NCBI GenBank assembly: GCA_035048485.1 | Contig: CM068587.1 | Coordinates: 53,063,501-53,127,500, forward strand | Direction of reading: 5' to 3' | Length of the DNA: 64,000 nucleotides | DNA from: Pteria penguin | Taxonomy: Eukaryota; Mollusca; Bivalvia; Pterioida; Pteriidae | Part shown: piece after piece, positions 43,960 to 54,903 of the stretch | Layout: each line of letters opens with the position of its first letter | How positions within the stretch are numbered: the stretch's first letter is position 1 | The notes under the pieces: generated by a model | What the model was told of the DNA's origin: nothing | Databases searched by the model: none | The model's input: the letters and a program-made list of their open reading frames with translations, nothing else | Position numbers and translations under genes: made by a program

Positions 43960-44120
43960 CAGGGACATACACAAAAACATGACAATAGTAGAATATACAC
44001 GAAAAAAACATTACAAACATATTTGATTGTGCTGCGGTTACGATAACGACTTAGGACGGTCAATTGAAGTAACGAACGTCACTCAGTTGTTGTGGTTAAC
44101 GAGTTTTCCCACCTTCGAGT
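43960..44120 (-). mobile_element. PLE2 3' fragment
   Basis: 'cattacaaacatatttgatt', 'acgacttaggacggtcaatt' and 'ttgtggttaac' match 31530-31640 in the same orientation. Confidence 0.6.
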
Positions 44121-44489
44121 TGATCGGTCCGACCAACAAGTGACAGATCATAAGAACTATATATGTGTGTATGATGAATCTTATCGTACGATTTATAGAA
44201 ATATTTTGTTAATTATCATGAAAAACATTACGAGGCGGTGAGACGCATATGTCTGATAGGGGGTTCACCGATGCCCTGTCAGTTTTTGTGAAAAACTTGC
44301 ATGGTACATGTAGCCCTTTTCTAATGCTTTGACCAGAAAGAAAAGCTTACACACGTAAGTTTTGACATTGCTTAGGGGCATGTGGCGTCATATCAAACTG
44401 CAGTGAAACATGAATCCTCTTGCAGTTTTTATAAACGTTTGACCAATCAGAATGCATGTTACAAATAGAGTGCATTAAATAGCTATTAC

Positions 44490-45075
44490 TTGACCCCTAT
44501 TTCTAACAAATTACACTTGATTTCTTTATACTTACCTCAAATTTTCATTTCCTTGTGTAAGTATACAGTACATAAGGTATATTTTGTTAACCATTGATAG
44601 ATTCCGAAAAAAAAAAAAAAAACCACATCATCAGCATACAGCATGCTAAACAAATGTAAATTTATGTAAATTTTACAAATCAGGTACATGACAAGAAATT
44701 TTCATAAATTCTGTTGCAGAATTCAGAGACAACATTCTTCTTTAAAACCTGAACCACTCTTTTTGTTTTCCGCAGCTACATGTACTAAGTGATGATAAAT
44801 AATCTAACTTGTGCTTTTTTTTAATCACGTTATTCCCGTAAATACATTTCAATTAAGATACACCTGATACTTACATAAAGTTATGAAAAATAAATAAACT
44901 TTCGAACTACTAAATTTCATCAACAGAAGCATGCCGGTACATGTTTTGTTTGATTTACATCACACCAGGGTTATTGCACTCCTATGATGATACTGATGCA
45001 GTAACTCAGAAATGTAGATTTTTGCAACTGACCAACCCGAAGCACTGTATCTTGATGTCATGTTATTTTACTACA
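44490..45075. repeat. Spacer paralogy V, copy 2
   Basis: It aligns with 18180-18680 and contains an added poly(A) run at 44607-44622. Non-coding. Confidence 0.75.
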
Positions 45076-45114
45076 ATGATTGTCACCTGAAGAATGTCAC
45101 ACAGGCATACAATG

Positions 45115-45620
45115 AAATTTCTCGTTATTCAAAATGATTCTTCATAGAAATTTTTGGGGCGATGTAGGGATCTGGTGCCATTTGAAATCCCGTTTTCAAA
45201 AATGTTAACCGACATGTTTGGATCTAAACATACATATAACCAACTTAACTTTTTGAATATGTTTAATTTAACATTATATACATTTATACAGAAATTTCTT
45301 CACGTGCGTTTCCGGCACCGGAATATCAGGTCAACAGTATTTCATACCGTGAATAGGATCATTTGAATTAGTTCTTTTATTTCTTTGATGTGCTCATACG
45401 TATATATTTATATATTTACTTCTTCAACTTGAAAACTTGTTGCAGGAGTTTTGCGACGGGTATGCATTCAACCATGGGACGCTCACTCCTCCCGGGAACT
45501 TGCTCTCATCTCCATTTAATCAGGGTTCGCATTTGTCTTAATATGATAGTATACCCTGTATTGTCTGTCTATTTATCCCATGTACTGTAAGATATGGTTT
45601 ACCCTTCGATACCTAATCAT
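45115..45620 (+). mobile_element. PLE1 C-terminal end plus Y tail
   Basis: 45150-45225 encodes the last RT residues (GRCRDLVPFEIPFSKMLTDM), then the Y tail: 'ttgcaggagttttgcgacgg', 'gggacgctcactcctcccgg', 'gttcgcatttgtctta' and 'gtaagatatggtttaccctt'. Strongly 5'-truncated. Confidence 0.75.
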
Positions 45621-45644
45621 TGTTTACTTGCCCATCATAGCTTG

Positions 45645-45667
45645 ATCGAGACCCCCCCCCCCCCCCA
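45645..45667. repeat. Poly(C)/poly(A) run
   Basis: About 18 C then AAAA. The flanks ('gcttgatcgag', 'agggctcttta', 'acttcttttac') resemble 2020-2085 inside the block A insertion. Confidence 0.7.
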
Positions 45668-45859
45668 AAAGGGCTCTTTAATGAACTTCTTTTACAGTAC
45701 TGTAACACTAATAACCTCTGCTCATAACGTTTTCACAACAGAGTAGAGTATATCTATATAGAACAATAAAGTTACAAACATAATGAATTGTAATTTACCC
45801 GTATGTGGATCCAGAAAAGGAATAGTGTTTTGTAAGGTAGCCCCACTCCCTCCCACTCT

Positions 45860-46555
45860 TATATTTATTTTGTTGTCTTTCATTTTTCAAGAGCAAATAC
45901 AATTCTATATTTCGTGACTCCGGTGTCGTTAGTGAACTTTCTCGACTTCACGAAAATTTCATTATTGTTCCTGCTGACAAGGCAGCAAACAATTACACAT
46001 TCGTATGTAAGGCATATTATATTAAATGTCTTATAGAATAGCTTGGTCTTTATTCTGGTAATCCAACTTACAATTACACAGTTACAAATCTGTCTCCCTC
46101 TGAGGTATTGGATAATCACAAGTCAGTTCTCAGTTCATTCGGTATTACTACAAATGAATCTGATCTCGAGCCTTTACCTTTTTTGGATTCCAAAGATGCA
46201 TAAAACTCCATAGAAGCATCGATTCATAGCTGGATCTTCCAAGTGTTCCACCAAGCCTCTTTCCTTGTTACTCACCAAAATTCTAACAGATATCAAACGT
46301 AAAGACATACTGCTCTACTGCTTTCTCAAAAAGTGGAGTCAATCAGATGTGGATCCTAAAGAATTCCAAGGAACTTCTAGAAAACTCCTATTTTCAATAA
46401 TGTCACTAGCATCAAATCTTTTGACTTTTCGATTCTTTATACAACCATTCCTTATCAAAAACTGAAGAAGAGAATAACATCAATTATTCAAAACGCCTTC
46501 TTTAACAAAAAAGGAATTCGCAGGTATAAGAACCTAGTTTTAGACCACAACGAGA
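45860..46555 (+). mobile_element. PLE1, N-terminal half of an interrupted copy
   Basis: Frames in sequence read VSRELSRLHENFIIVPADKAA, NNYTFVCKAYYIKCLIE, LSPSEVLDNHKSVLSSFGI, FLDSKDA (a stop follows), then the MWILKN/LLEHL equivalents with an internal deletion near 46300, and 'YKNLVLDHNETYFVKDDSDS'. The copy breaks at about 46555 and resumes at 47341. Many lesions; inactive. Confidence 0.8.
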
Positions 46556-47340
46556 CATATTTTGTAAAGGATGACTCTGATTCCAGCAGCAAGTATACAG
46601 AGTAAAAAAAAAAACGAAGAAGTACCGAAGGTTAAACCATATCTCATAGTCCATGGAATAAAGGTGACAATATCGTGTTTAGTGTCATATTCCGACAAAT
46701 GCGATCCCCGATAAAATCGAGGTGAGACCAGGTGCCCGGGAGGAGTAAGCGTCCCCTGGTTGCATGAAACACCCGTCGCAAAAGTCCTGCAACAGCCTTT
46801 CAAGTTGAGGAGGTAAATACATAAATATACACGCATGAACATACGAAAGAGACAGGAGCACAAAGTCAAATTTCCCATTCAAGGCAAGAAATGCTGCCTG
46901 TCTGAAATTCCGTTGTCGGAAACACAGGTGAACAAATGTCTGTATATACATGTATATACGTATTATGTCAAATCAAGTATAGCCAAAAAGTTAAGATGGT
47001 TATGTTGTATGGTCATGTCCTAAAATATCTGTTAACATTCTTGAAAGAGGAAACCTAAATTGCAATAGTTTCCTATAACTTCTTCAGTGACAATTTCAAA
47101 CGTTCCTCAATATAACCTTGTGAGAGTAGTTCCGTGACAAGAAGGCTCGCTCTCAGGACGAAATTTTTGTATTTAGAGCATACCCTGGCATAGCGTATAA
47201 GTTGTGAAATGAAAACGCCGTATGCAGGAGAGGAAGGTATGTTGCTACTCAGAAAAGGGAAGTTGGTAATAATGAAATTGAAATCGTCACGTTTGTCACA
47301 GAGAGAGGCTACTAATGAACCATCGTCACTATATCGAGGT
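46556..47340 (-). mobile_element. Inverted truncated PLE1 nested in PLE1
   Basis: Read on the minus strand from 47340: ...VASLCDKRDDFNFIITNFPF, SSPAYGVFISQLIRYARVCSK, the RT C-terminus to PLSRMLTDILGHDH-like residues (47000-47110), then the Y tail to a poly(T)-side end at 46601-46612. It splits the plus-strand PLE1 between its 'KYTE'-like region and the following 'EEIIQMLEFLID' region. Confidence 0.8.
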
Positions 47341-48330
47341 ATGAAGCAGAAGAAAAAGAGATCATCCAGATGTTAGAATTTCTTATAGATAAAACTTTTG
47401 TGATATTTGGTGAGAAAGTGTTCCAACAGATTGTTGGCATTCCTATGGGTACAAATTGCGCGCCTCTTCTGGCTGACATATTTTTGTACTCTTACGAAAC
47501 AGAATTCATACAGTCTCTGCTATATAAAGGCATTTAACAATTAGCATCTCGGTTCAACTTTACGTACAGATACGTCGATGATGTTTTGTCGATTAACAAC
47601 CCTTCATTTAAGGATCACCTCAACACCATATATCCAAAAGAACTCGAGATAAAAGATGCAACAGAGAGCGCATCTTCTTCTTCATACCTCGATATACTCC
47701 TATCAATTAGTGACGATGGTTCATTAGAAACCTCTCTCTATGACGAGCGTGACGATTTCAATTTCATTATTACCAACTTCCCTTTTCTGAGAAGCAACAT
47801 ACCTTCCTCTCCCGCATATGGCGTCTTCATTTCACAACTTCTACGCTATGCCAGGACATGTTCTAAATCCGATGCTTTTTGTCACGAAACTACTCTCACA
47901 AGGATATATTGAGGAACGTTTGAAATTGTCACTGATGAAGTTCTATGGTCGATATAGGGATCTAGTGCAATTTCAGATTCCTCTTTCAAGAATGTTAGCC
48001 GATATTTTGGTACCTGACCACTTTTGACTATACTTGATTTGACATAATATGTATATATACAGACATTACTTCTCGTGCGTTTCCGACAACGGAATTTCAG
48101 TTAGGCAGCATTTCTTGCCTTGAATGGGAAATTTTTACTGCGTTTGTTTCTCTCCTTCGCGTGTCCGTGCGTGTATATTTATGTATTTACCTCATCGACT
48201 TGAAAAGTTGTTGCAGGATTTTGCGACGGGTGTTGCATGCAACCAGAGGACACTTACTCCTCCCGGGCACCTGGTCTCACCTCGATTTTATTGGGGTTCG
48301 CATTTGTCTAAATATGACTACATTCGTATT
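47341..48330 (+). mobile_element. PLE1, C-terminal half and Y tail of the interrupted copy
   Basis: Continues EIIQMLEFLIDKTFVIFG, QQIVGIPMGTNCAPLLADIF, LYSYETEFIQSLL and, after a stop near 47537, FNFTYRYVDDVLSINNPSF (RT active site YVDD). It then reads LEIKDATESASSSSYLDIL, DDFNFIITNFPFLRSN, SSPAYGVFISQLLRYAR and, after a frameshift, LLSQGYIEERLKLSL, FYGRYRDLVQFQI and MLADILVPDHF, then a stop. The Y tail with perfect 'gttgcatgcaac' follows. The best preserved PLE1 in the window; still defective. Confidence 0.85.
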
Positions 48331-48533
48331 ATTCTGATCCAGTCCTATCATAGCATTTTGAATGTATATTGCTGAAGGAAGTAAAATGTTGCATGACATT
48401 CCACCAAGTGAAATATAATATATTTTCTTATAATGAAAGAATATTGGAAAATATCTCCTTATTTTTGTAAATCTATATGAAGATGTGTGAAAGTAAAAAC
48501 ATCATTTATTAGAAGTGCTTTACTGTGAGATAC
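48331..48533. other. AT-rich stretch between PLE1 and SINE relic
   Basis: No feature recognised. Confidence 0.4.
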
Positions 48534-48593
48534 GGTGTGGCCTAGTGGATAAGGTGCTCGGCTCGTGAGGTTCGACTCCCGCCCGGGGCACAC
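48534..48593 (+). tRNA. tRNA-Thr(CGT)-like SINE head
   Basis: 'ggtgtggcctagtggataag' (D arm side), 'gctcggctcgtga' (anticodon arm, CGT), then directly 'ggttcgactcccgcccgggg' (T arm) and 'cacacc', which pairs with the first bases 'ggtgtg'. About 13 bases between anticodon and T arms are missing compared with a full tRNA, so it is not functional. 'gctttactgtgagata' is repeated before (48517) and after (48621) it. Confidence 0.55.
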
Positions 48594-49570
48594 CGGTGTT
48601 CTGTCTTTCGGATGGGTCCGTTGCTTTACTGTGAGATAAAAGTGGATAATAGTCAATTGAAGGAGGCCTTTTTAACGCCATCCCTTTTTGAAAATCCGGA
48701 TGTGCCCATGCAGTAAGTTTTTCTTCCATTCAAGTGGGGGACTGCATTTACGGTCTCACTACTACAATCTGCATGCAAATGTGTATTGTATTTCTATATG
48801 ATAATATTTATATCATCATAGTATTCACAAATATACAGGGACCTTGCTCTTCAAATCTAATATTAATTTTCAAAATTAAAGTAGAAATTTTCTAATTACT
48901 GTCAGTTGTATTTAATACTAATTCTCTGTAATCATCAACCTTAGGTGGTCATGCATAATTGCCAATTTAATAGAAACTTTCTCGAGATGATCATTGTGGT
49001 GAAATATGAAAAACTCCACAGGAGTCATGTTGTATAATGTACCGTTACCATGGGAACCAAGGCTCAATTCTGGATTTATACAATTATTTGGGCTTTAGGC
49101 CGAAGGGCAAATTCTATTAATAAACTTGATTGTCTGGGTTAATTACATCTCTGAGCATGACATTTAACTAACTTTTTAATATTATTAATACTTTTCACCA
49201 AGTTTTATTCTTGTGTTATGTAAGATAGTATTGATTTTTTATTATTTTCAAACTTCTTCCACACGTTATATCAACATAAAATGTGAAGCAACGCAGTGAT
49301 ACCATGAAAAAGTAAGCTATGTTTTAGAAAAACATCTTTCTGTATTTTTCAAAAGTCTGAAAACATTTTTAGGCTATTTAAGAAACTCCTCAAAATATTG
49401 GTGAACATATCTGAAAACTGTATTTAATTTTCGAAAAAAGCGGATTGCCCCATGAACACTTTCCATATTGGAGGAAGCAAAAGTCATTTGTTGATGGTTA
49501 CTAATGAAATGTGAACGTCTGAAGTACATAGAATCTAAACATTTTATTTGATTTATATAATATGAATATC
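48594..49570. other. Gene-free stretch after the SINE relic
   Basis: Includes a possible SINE body to about 48700 ('ttctgtctttcggatgggtc'). At 48960-49030 it loosely resembles the start of repeat W ('gccaatttaatagaaactt', 'gagtcatgttgta'). No gene recognised. Confidence 0.4.
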
Positions 49571-49615
49571 TGTTAGATTGGAATGTCAATTTTATCACAA
49601 AGCTAAACACATTAC

Positions 49616-49933
49616 TTGCTCATCGGAAAAAGAGGTACAAATCAATGTAAGACTGCAGCAGATGAAAACAGCGATGATAAAATTGTTATTTCTACTGAGT
49701 GTGATTTACTTCCATCATCAGATCTCAATATGTGTATTTGTTCGAACCATTGTTCATTCTGTTTGGAAACTTGCAAGAAAAGAAAACGGCGATTTTATTG
49801 CGAAATACCATCTTTGATCAGTAATCATAAACAGACAAGAGTATCGGATCGTAAATTGTCATTGGCAAATGTTGTGACAGTAAAGGAAAAGTATGATCGA
49901 GTAGTCGTACTCAGTACCAATTGGAAATGGTGA
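49616..49933 (+). other. Candidate coding exon, unrecognised
   Basis: This is a 105-codon open frame with a balanced composition, a Cys-rich centre (MCICSNHCSFCLETCKKRKRR) and the end VVVLSTNWKW. The codons overlap a splice-donor-like 'ggtgagt' at 49929-49935. The next acceptor-like site, 'gattacag' at 50531, does not give an open phase-matched continuation in my reading. It is not repeated elsewhere in the window. It could be a real exon or chance. Confidence 0.25.
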
Positions 49934-49935
49934 GT

Positions 49936-50593
49936 CTTTTTGGTTTAATATAAGATAATCCTCATTTATGTCAGTAAAACACAACAAACATGGATAACAA
50001 ACACAAAAGCTTTGCTCAGGTTCAAATGCTTTTGACCGACATTTAATTACTTACTTTTATTCTTATCAATTTTTAATGTTCATTTACAAATAAGGATTAT
50101 AAGCCTATAATGTTGTTTCAATTAAAAACGTTAGAATATAATTGTATGGAAAACCATCAAGATGACTTTATAATTTTCAAAATGGAGTTCATCCACTTTC
50201 CCAGTGGCGTAGAGGAATGCCTATGGTGTTTCCAGTTCCTGTGATTTATGTAATACTATGTGCATTGACAATACATAGATAATACTGCTTCAATTTTTTA
50301 TCACTAAAAACAGGCCTGAAATATTCCAATTGTATCATAGGTGAAGACTTTGTTTTTATCTTTAGCAATGATATACCAATTATGTCCATGCATTTCTTAA
50401 CCTTAGTTAGTTACTGTAGTATGGTACTATGTAATGCTTTACTTTGCCATTCATATCTACTAAAATAACTGAAAATAGTGATAAAATTATCCTAGATTAT
50501 TTTTATCAATAAAATGTTTCATGTGATTACAGGTATTTACAGAGATTTTAGAAGCAGATTACTTGAAAGTCAAGTTGATTTGGTTGAGGCATC

Positions 50594-50627
<34 letters not shown>

Positions 50628-51369
50628 ACAGATTGAGCAGGTACAGTTTATATATTATATAGATTGTATTACCAATTTACCTGCTAAGTTTGTACATGTA
50701 AATAATTACACTGTTCTTACTTAGTCCCCCCCTAACACCCTCCCTCCACCAAAAAAAGTTATACAAACAACGTTTGCGCGACCTGTCCCTATCTCTGTTA
50801 CATCTTACATTTCAATACAGACTAAATATTTTAAGGGCAAGTAACTTAATTAGAGTTTCACTTTGTGGTGTTAGCCTGCCAGTAACCAAGAATTTCTGTC
50901 AGTGGAATTCGGGCAAATTGCAAAGCCTGTCATATTTATATTGCTTTTATTGTTTTGCTTTTGCACAGATTTGAATAATATTTCACAGAATTGTTGCCAA
51001 GGGTGTGTCATGACATTGAACCAAGGTCAAGGTCACTGTGCTGATGCTTTTATTTCTAGTTGTTTAAAAATTAGCTTTCATGTCATTATACCCTTATTGT
51101 ACAGGTTAGTGTTTCATATGCTTGTACACAAACTTAAATGGGACAGATACCATTTTTGTGATTTTTATACAAAAAGAATAAGGAAATAGTATTATTTTTC
51201 AATAATCACTGTGCATTTTCAACTCTGTTTTTTTAGAATAAACAATTTTCAGGTAATTCAGGACATTTTACTTTCAGGTCATTATACCTTACCCCAATAA
51301 AATAGTATCTTTTTCCCCAATTTCAACCCTTTGATTTTTATTGTGAAATGAATAAGAAATTCTTTTGTC
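49936..51369. other. Gene-free AT-rich spacer
   Basis: It contains a poly(A) run at 50597-50625 and short 'aaggtcaaggtcactgtgct'-type text at 51024, typical of the repeats that follow. Open frames at 50774-51189 show no domain. Confidence 0.45.
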
Positions 51370-51850
51370 ACTCCAACTTTTTATGCTCCCGGATCCACAG
51401 ATCGGGGGCATATTGTTTTTGTCCTGTCTGTTTGTTTGTCTGTCTGTTAAATTTAACCTTAGCTATAACTTTTGAACAGAGAGGGATAGAGATTTCATAT
51501 TTGACATGCCTACTCATCCAATGAAGCCCTCTCAAATGACTTTTCGGACTTTAGTGCCACTGGGGGCATTAGTGTTTCACAAACACAGCTTGTTCAGTTT
51601 AATTTGGTGCTAGAGTTATGTATAGCAGGAGGGGATTATAGATTCTTCCTTTTGCCACTTCTTTCTGCCTTCATGATTTTCCATGACATTTCGCAGGGAT
51701 GTTGACCGGGGCCAATTTAGAATGTGTCATCTTGAGGTCTTGAACAATAGGGAAAGGGAGATTGCTTCCATACTTTCAAATTTCATCCTTTCAATCTAAG
51801 CAACATGCATATTATGCCATGCTACATTGCAGGTGTTGCTCTAGTATGAA
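51370..51850. repeat. Bivalve-style dispersed repeat
   Basis: 'ggatccacagatcgggggca', 'tgtttgtctgtctgtt', 'tagctataacttttgaacag' and 'atttgacatgcctactcat' are of a style I associate with bivalve genomes. Non-coding. Confidence 0.5.
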
Positions 51851-52099
51851 TAAAAAATCATACAAATTGATGATTTTATTGCGATTACATGTGTGTATTT
51901 GAGAGATAATGAAAATTGTGTTAATTATTATATCATTGTTGATAATTTCACAACTAAATAAGTTCAAATAAGTTTAATAACAGCCCCACGTGTACACTTT
52001 GCGATGTTACATAAAACAAATTGTTGTGAGATGTGAAATATGTATACCTTTGGAGTGGTCAACTCAATGAACCATAATTAGGACCCCATTTTATAAGTT

Positions 52100-52570
52100 G
52101 TACCCAATAGTAATCACTCTGTCTGTCGGATGTCAGCAAAAACTTTAACATTGGCCAAAAAATCTAATACACTGTCACAGCTAGAGCTTTCATATTTGGT
52201 ATGTGTGTTCCTTATGACAAAATGTTTTTGTTGGTACCAAAATTTTTGATCATGTGATTTTGACAGTGACTTTTGACGTTCATTTGAAAAACTTTAACAT
52301 TTACCATAATTATTGAACCGTAAGAAGTACGGCTTTCATATTTGACATGTGTGTTCCTTATGACAAGACCTTTCCATTGGTACCAAAAATTTTGATCATG
52401 TGGTCTTGATGGTGACCTTTGACCTGCATCTGAAAAAATTTAACATAGACCATATCTATTGTACTCGTAGAAGTATAGCTTTCATACTTGACACGACCTT
52501 TCTGCTGACACCAAGTTAAGGTCAAGGTCATGGTAACAGGCCTCTTGCGGGGCCCTTCTGACTTTGTCAA
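52100..52570. repeat. 146-bp tandem repeat, about three units
   Basis: 'gctttcatatttg', 'tatgtgtgttccttatgaca', 'ttggtaccaaaattttt' and 'gatcatgtg' recur with spacing of about 146 bp (52191, 52337 and 52483), the last unit shortened. Non-coding. Confidence 0.8.
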
Positions 52571-53404
52571 TTTTCTAGTGAAATTATGTGTTGAATACAG
52601 TATTCATTAAAATATTAAAATAGACACAGACAAGTATACAAATTGGAGCCCTTTACATGTAGCAGTTTAAAAGATACACATGTACTATAAGTTTCTAGTT
52701 TCAAGATGAAGATAAAGACACAGAATGCCTTGATAAAATTCCAGTTAAAAGGACAAGATAAATAAAAACCAAATTTAAATGCCCTCAATCCTTTAGCGTT
52801 TTTCTTATGATTTATAGATAGATACTGATTAATATTTGTCAGATTTTTCTCTTCATGTAGATAAATTTATTTCAGTTAAGATTACAAATGTATCAAAAGT
52901 TTCTAATAACAATAATCAGGATTACAATTCAAAAAAACATCCTCCAGTATTCACTGATATCGAATAATTGAAAATTGGGAATGCATTTTTATTGATGATA
53001 GCTTTATCATGTAGGGAAAAATAGAATTATTACTTAGCATTTTCAAATAGTCATATCTTTTCCTAATAATTATTTGTAGATTGCATCGCTAGCAACTGAA
53101 ATTTCTTGACATCAACTCCAGAGGGCAGTCAGAAAAATGTCGTCTTCTGTTTCCTGTTGGTCATACATACAGACTAAATGCTCCCCAGGAAGCTCTAAAC
53201 AAATTAGTGCATTTCACATTGTTTGGGCAACAACTTCTCTATACATTGCATGAAATAAATCATACTTGAACATTTTAGGATTCTTGCTTGTCATGACTTG
53301 ACTCAAAGTCATATCTACAAGGTCATGGTTGCTCTGGACTCAAAAGTCCAATAGTCAAAGTAACCTTTTTCAATTCAAGCCTACAATCCAATTTTCTGCT
53401 GAAA
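52571..53404. other. Gene-free AT-rich spacer
   Basis: 'caaggtcatggttgctctgg' at 53321 belongs to the same repeat style. Nothing else recognised. Confidence 0.45.
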
Positions 53405-53405
53405 G

Positions 53406-53434
53406 AGGGGGTGTGGTGGGGGAGGGGGGGGGGG
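53406..53434 (+). other. G-quadruplex candidate
   Basis: Several G runs (4-11 bases) separated by 1-3 bases occur within 30 bp on the plus strand. Confidence 0.6.
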
Positions 53435-53476
53435 CAGTAATCCAGATTAAACAGTTCTAGTGATCTACAAACTTTT

Positions 53477-53479
53477 TTA

Positions 53480-53565
<86 letters not shown>
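53477..53565. repeat. (ATCT)n microsatellite
   Basis: About 22 perfect tetranucleotide units followed by a short (AT)n. Confidence 0.98.
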
Positions 53566-53566
<1 letters not shown>

Positions 53567-53829
53567 ATATATATATATTTTTGTTCATTTTGTAGTTGAA
53601 AATTATGGAAAACTGTCACTTTTGTTTCCATGGTTAATGTTGTTGAGCCCAATTCTCCCCAAATATTATTGTGTATAATAATATTATAACAGGTCTTCTT
53701 TATAGAAATTATCATGACATAGTCCAACATGGATGCAAATCCTTCTCAAAATATGACAATGGATCTGGACAATATTTGAAACAATTGTTGTTAGTAACCC
53801 AGATTTGAAATCAGTCAACAAAAGGCTTC

Positions 53830-54100
53830 ACCTAAAGAAAATGACTAACTTGTTGCCCTGCATCACATCTTGCAGAGACAAAGCAAATGCTTAATATCAA
53901 AATCACCTGAATGGATATGCAAAAATAATGTATTGTAATGTTTTGTATTCTGGTGTGAAATAAAATTTGACATATTTTCAACATTTTTCTTAACTTAGTC
54001 ACAGTAAAGCAAGAATAAATGAATTCTTCCTTCCTGCATGACTGATCATCTAGGTACTCAGGTGAGCGATATAGGCCCACTTGGGCCTCTTATTTATTTC
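53830..54100. repeat. Bivalve-style repeat end
   Basis: Ends 'ctcaggtgagcgatataggc' and 'cacttgggcctcttattt', the mirror of the start at 21855-21895. It directly precedes block C. Confidence 0.5.
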
Positions 54101-54204
54101 CACCTCCTTACTATTTTTGAAGGAATCCAAGCTAAGGGGATTCGCCCCATTTCAAGTTTAGTCCTTCCAGTACTTTTGCTTTAATTTCAATTATATTCTG
54201 ATAT

Positions 54205-54889
54205 ACTACAAATGAATCTGAACTCGAGCTGCCATACCTTTTTTGGATTCCAAAGATGCATAAAACTCCATATAAGCATCGATTCATGGCTGGATCTTTC
54301 AAGTGTTCCATCAAGCCCCTTTCCATGTTACTCACCAAAATTCTAACAGAAATCAAATATGGCTTTCAGAAATACTGCTCTACTGCCTACTCGAAAAGCG
54401 GAATCAATCAGATGTGGATCCTAAAGAATGTCAAGAAACTTCTAGAGCATTTAAAATCTCTTATTTTCAATAAAGTCACTTGCATCAAATATTTTGACTT
54501 TTTGACTCTTTATATAACCATTCCTCATCAAAAATGGAAGAACAGAATTATTCAAGAAAAAGGAGGAGTTTCTGGCTCAGTTATGTGGCAGAAGTCACCA
54601 TGGAGCTATACAATACATGACTATTACACATTACAAAAACATTTGATTGTAGTGCAATTACGATACCGACTTAGAACAGTCATTTAATTTGACAAAAGCC
54701 TTCTTTAATAATAAAAAAGGTATAAGCCACAACGACACACAGAAAAAAGAGATAATCCAAGTGTTAGAATTTCTTATAGATACTATTTTTGTGATATTTG
54801 GTGGGATAGAGTTCCAACAGATTGGTGGCATTCCTATGGGTACTAATTGCGCGCCTCTTATGGCCGACATCTTTTTGTACAAACACTGT
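54205..54889 (+). mobile_element. PLE1 RT fragment at the left edge of block C
   Basis: It reads ESELELPYLFWIPKMHKTPYK, MAGSFKCSIKPLSMLLTKI, SKSGINQMWILKN and YFDFLTLYITIPHQK, is interrupted at 54560-54697 by a PLE2 tail, and resumes with KAFFNNKKGISHNDTQKK, LEFLIDTIFVIFGGIEFQQI and MGTNCAPLMADIFLYKH. It ends at the X-type junction like block B. Confidence 0.85.
54560..54697 (-). mobile_element. PLE2 terminal micro-insertion inside PLE1
   Basis: The 138 bp matches 31440-31600 ('agttatgtggcagaagtcac', 'catggagctatacaatacat', 'cgataccgacttag') with internal shortening. The equivalent spot in block B (26118) is uninterrupted, so it is C-specific. Confidence 0.8.
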
Positions 54890-54903
54890 GTAGAAAGTGC
54901 CAC
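54890..54903. repeat. Remnant of the 35-bp unit (block C)
   Basis: Only 'gtagaaagtgccac' is present before the common exit 'atatgaaatgtattgat'. Confidence 0.8.

Noticed and set aside
48459..48729. Minus-strand frames ending in RAGVEPHEPST-like text
   Set aside because: They read through the tRNA-like SINE head backwards; this is a common annotation artefact of SINE sequence.
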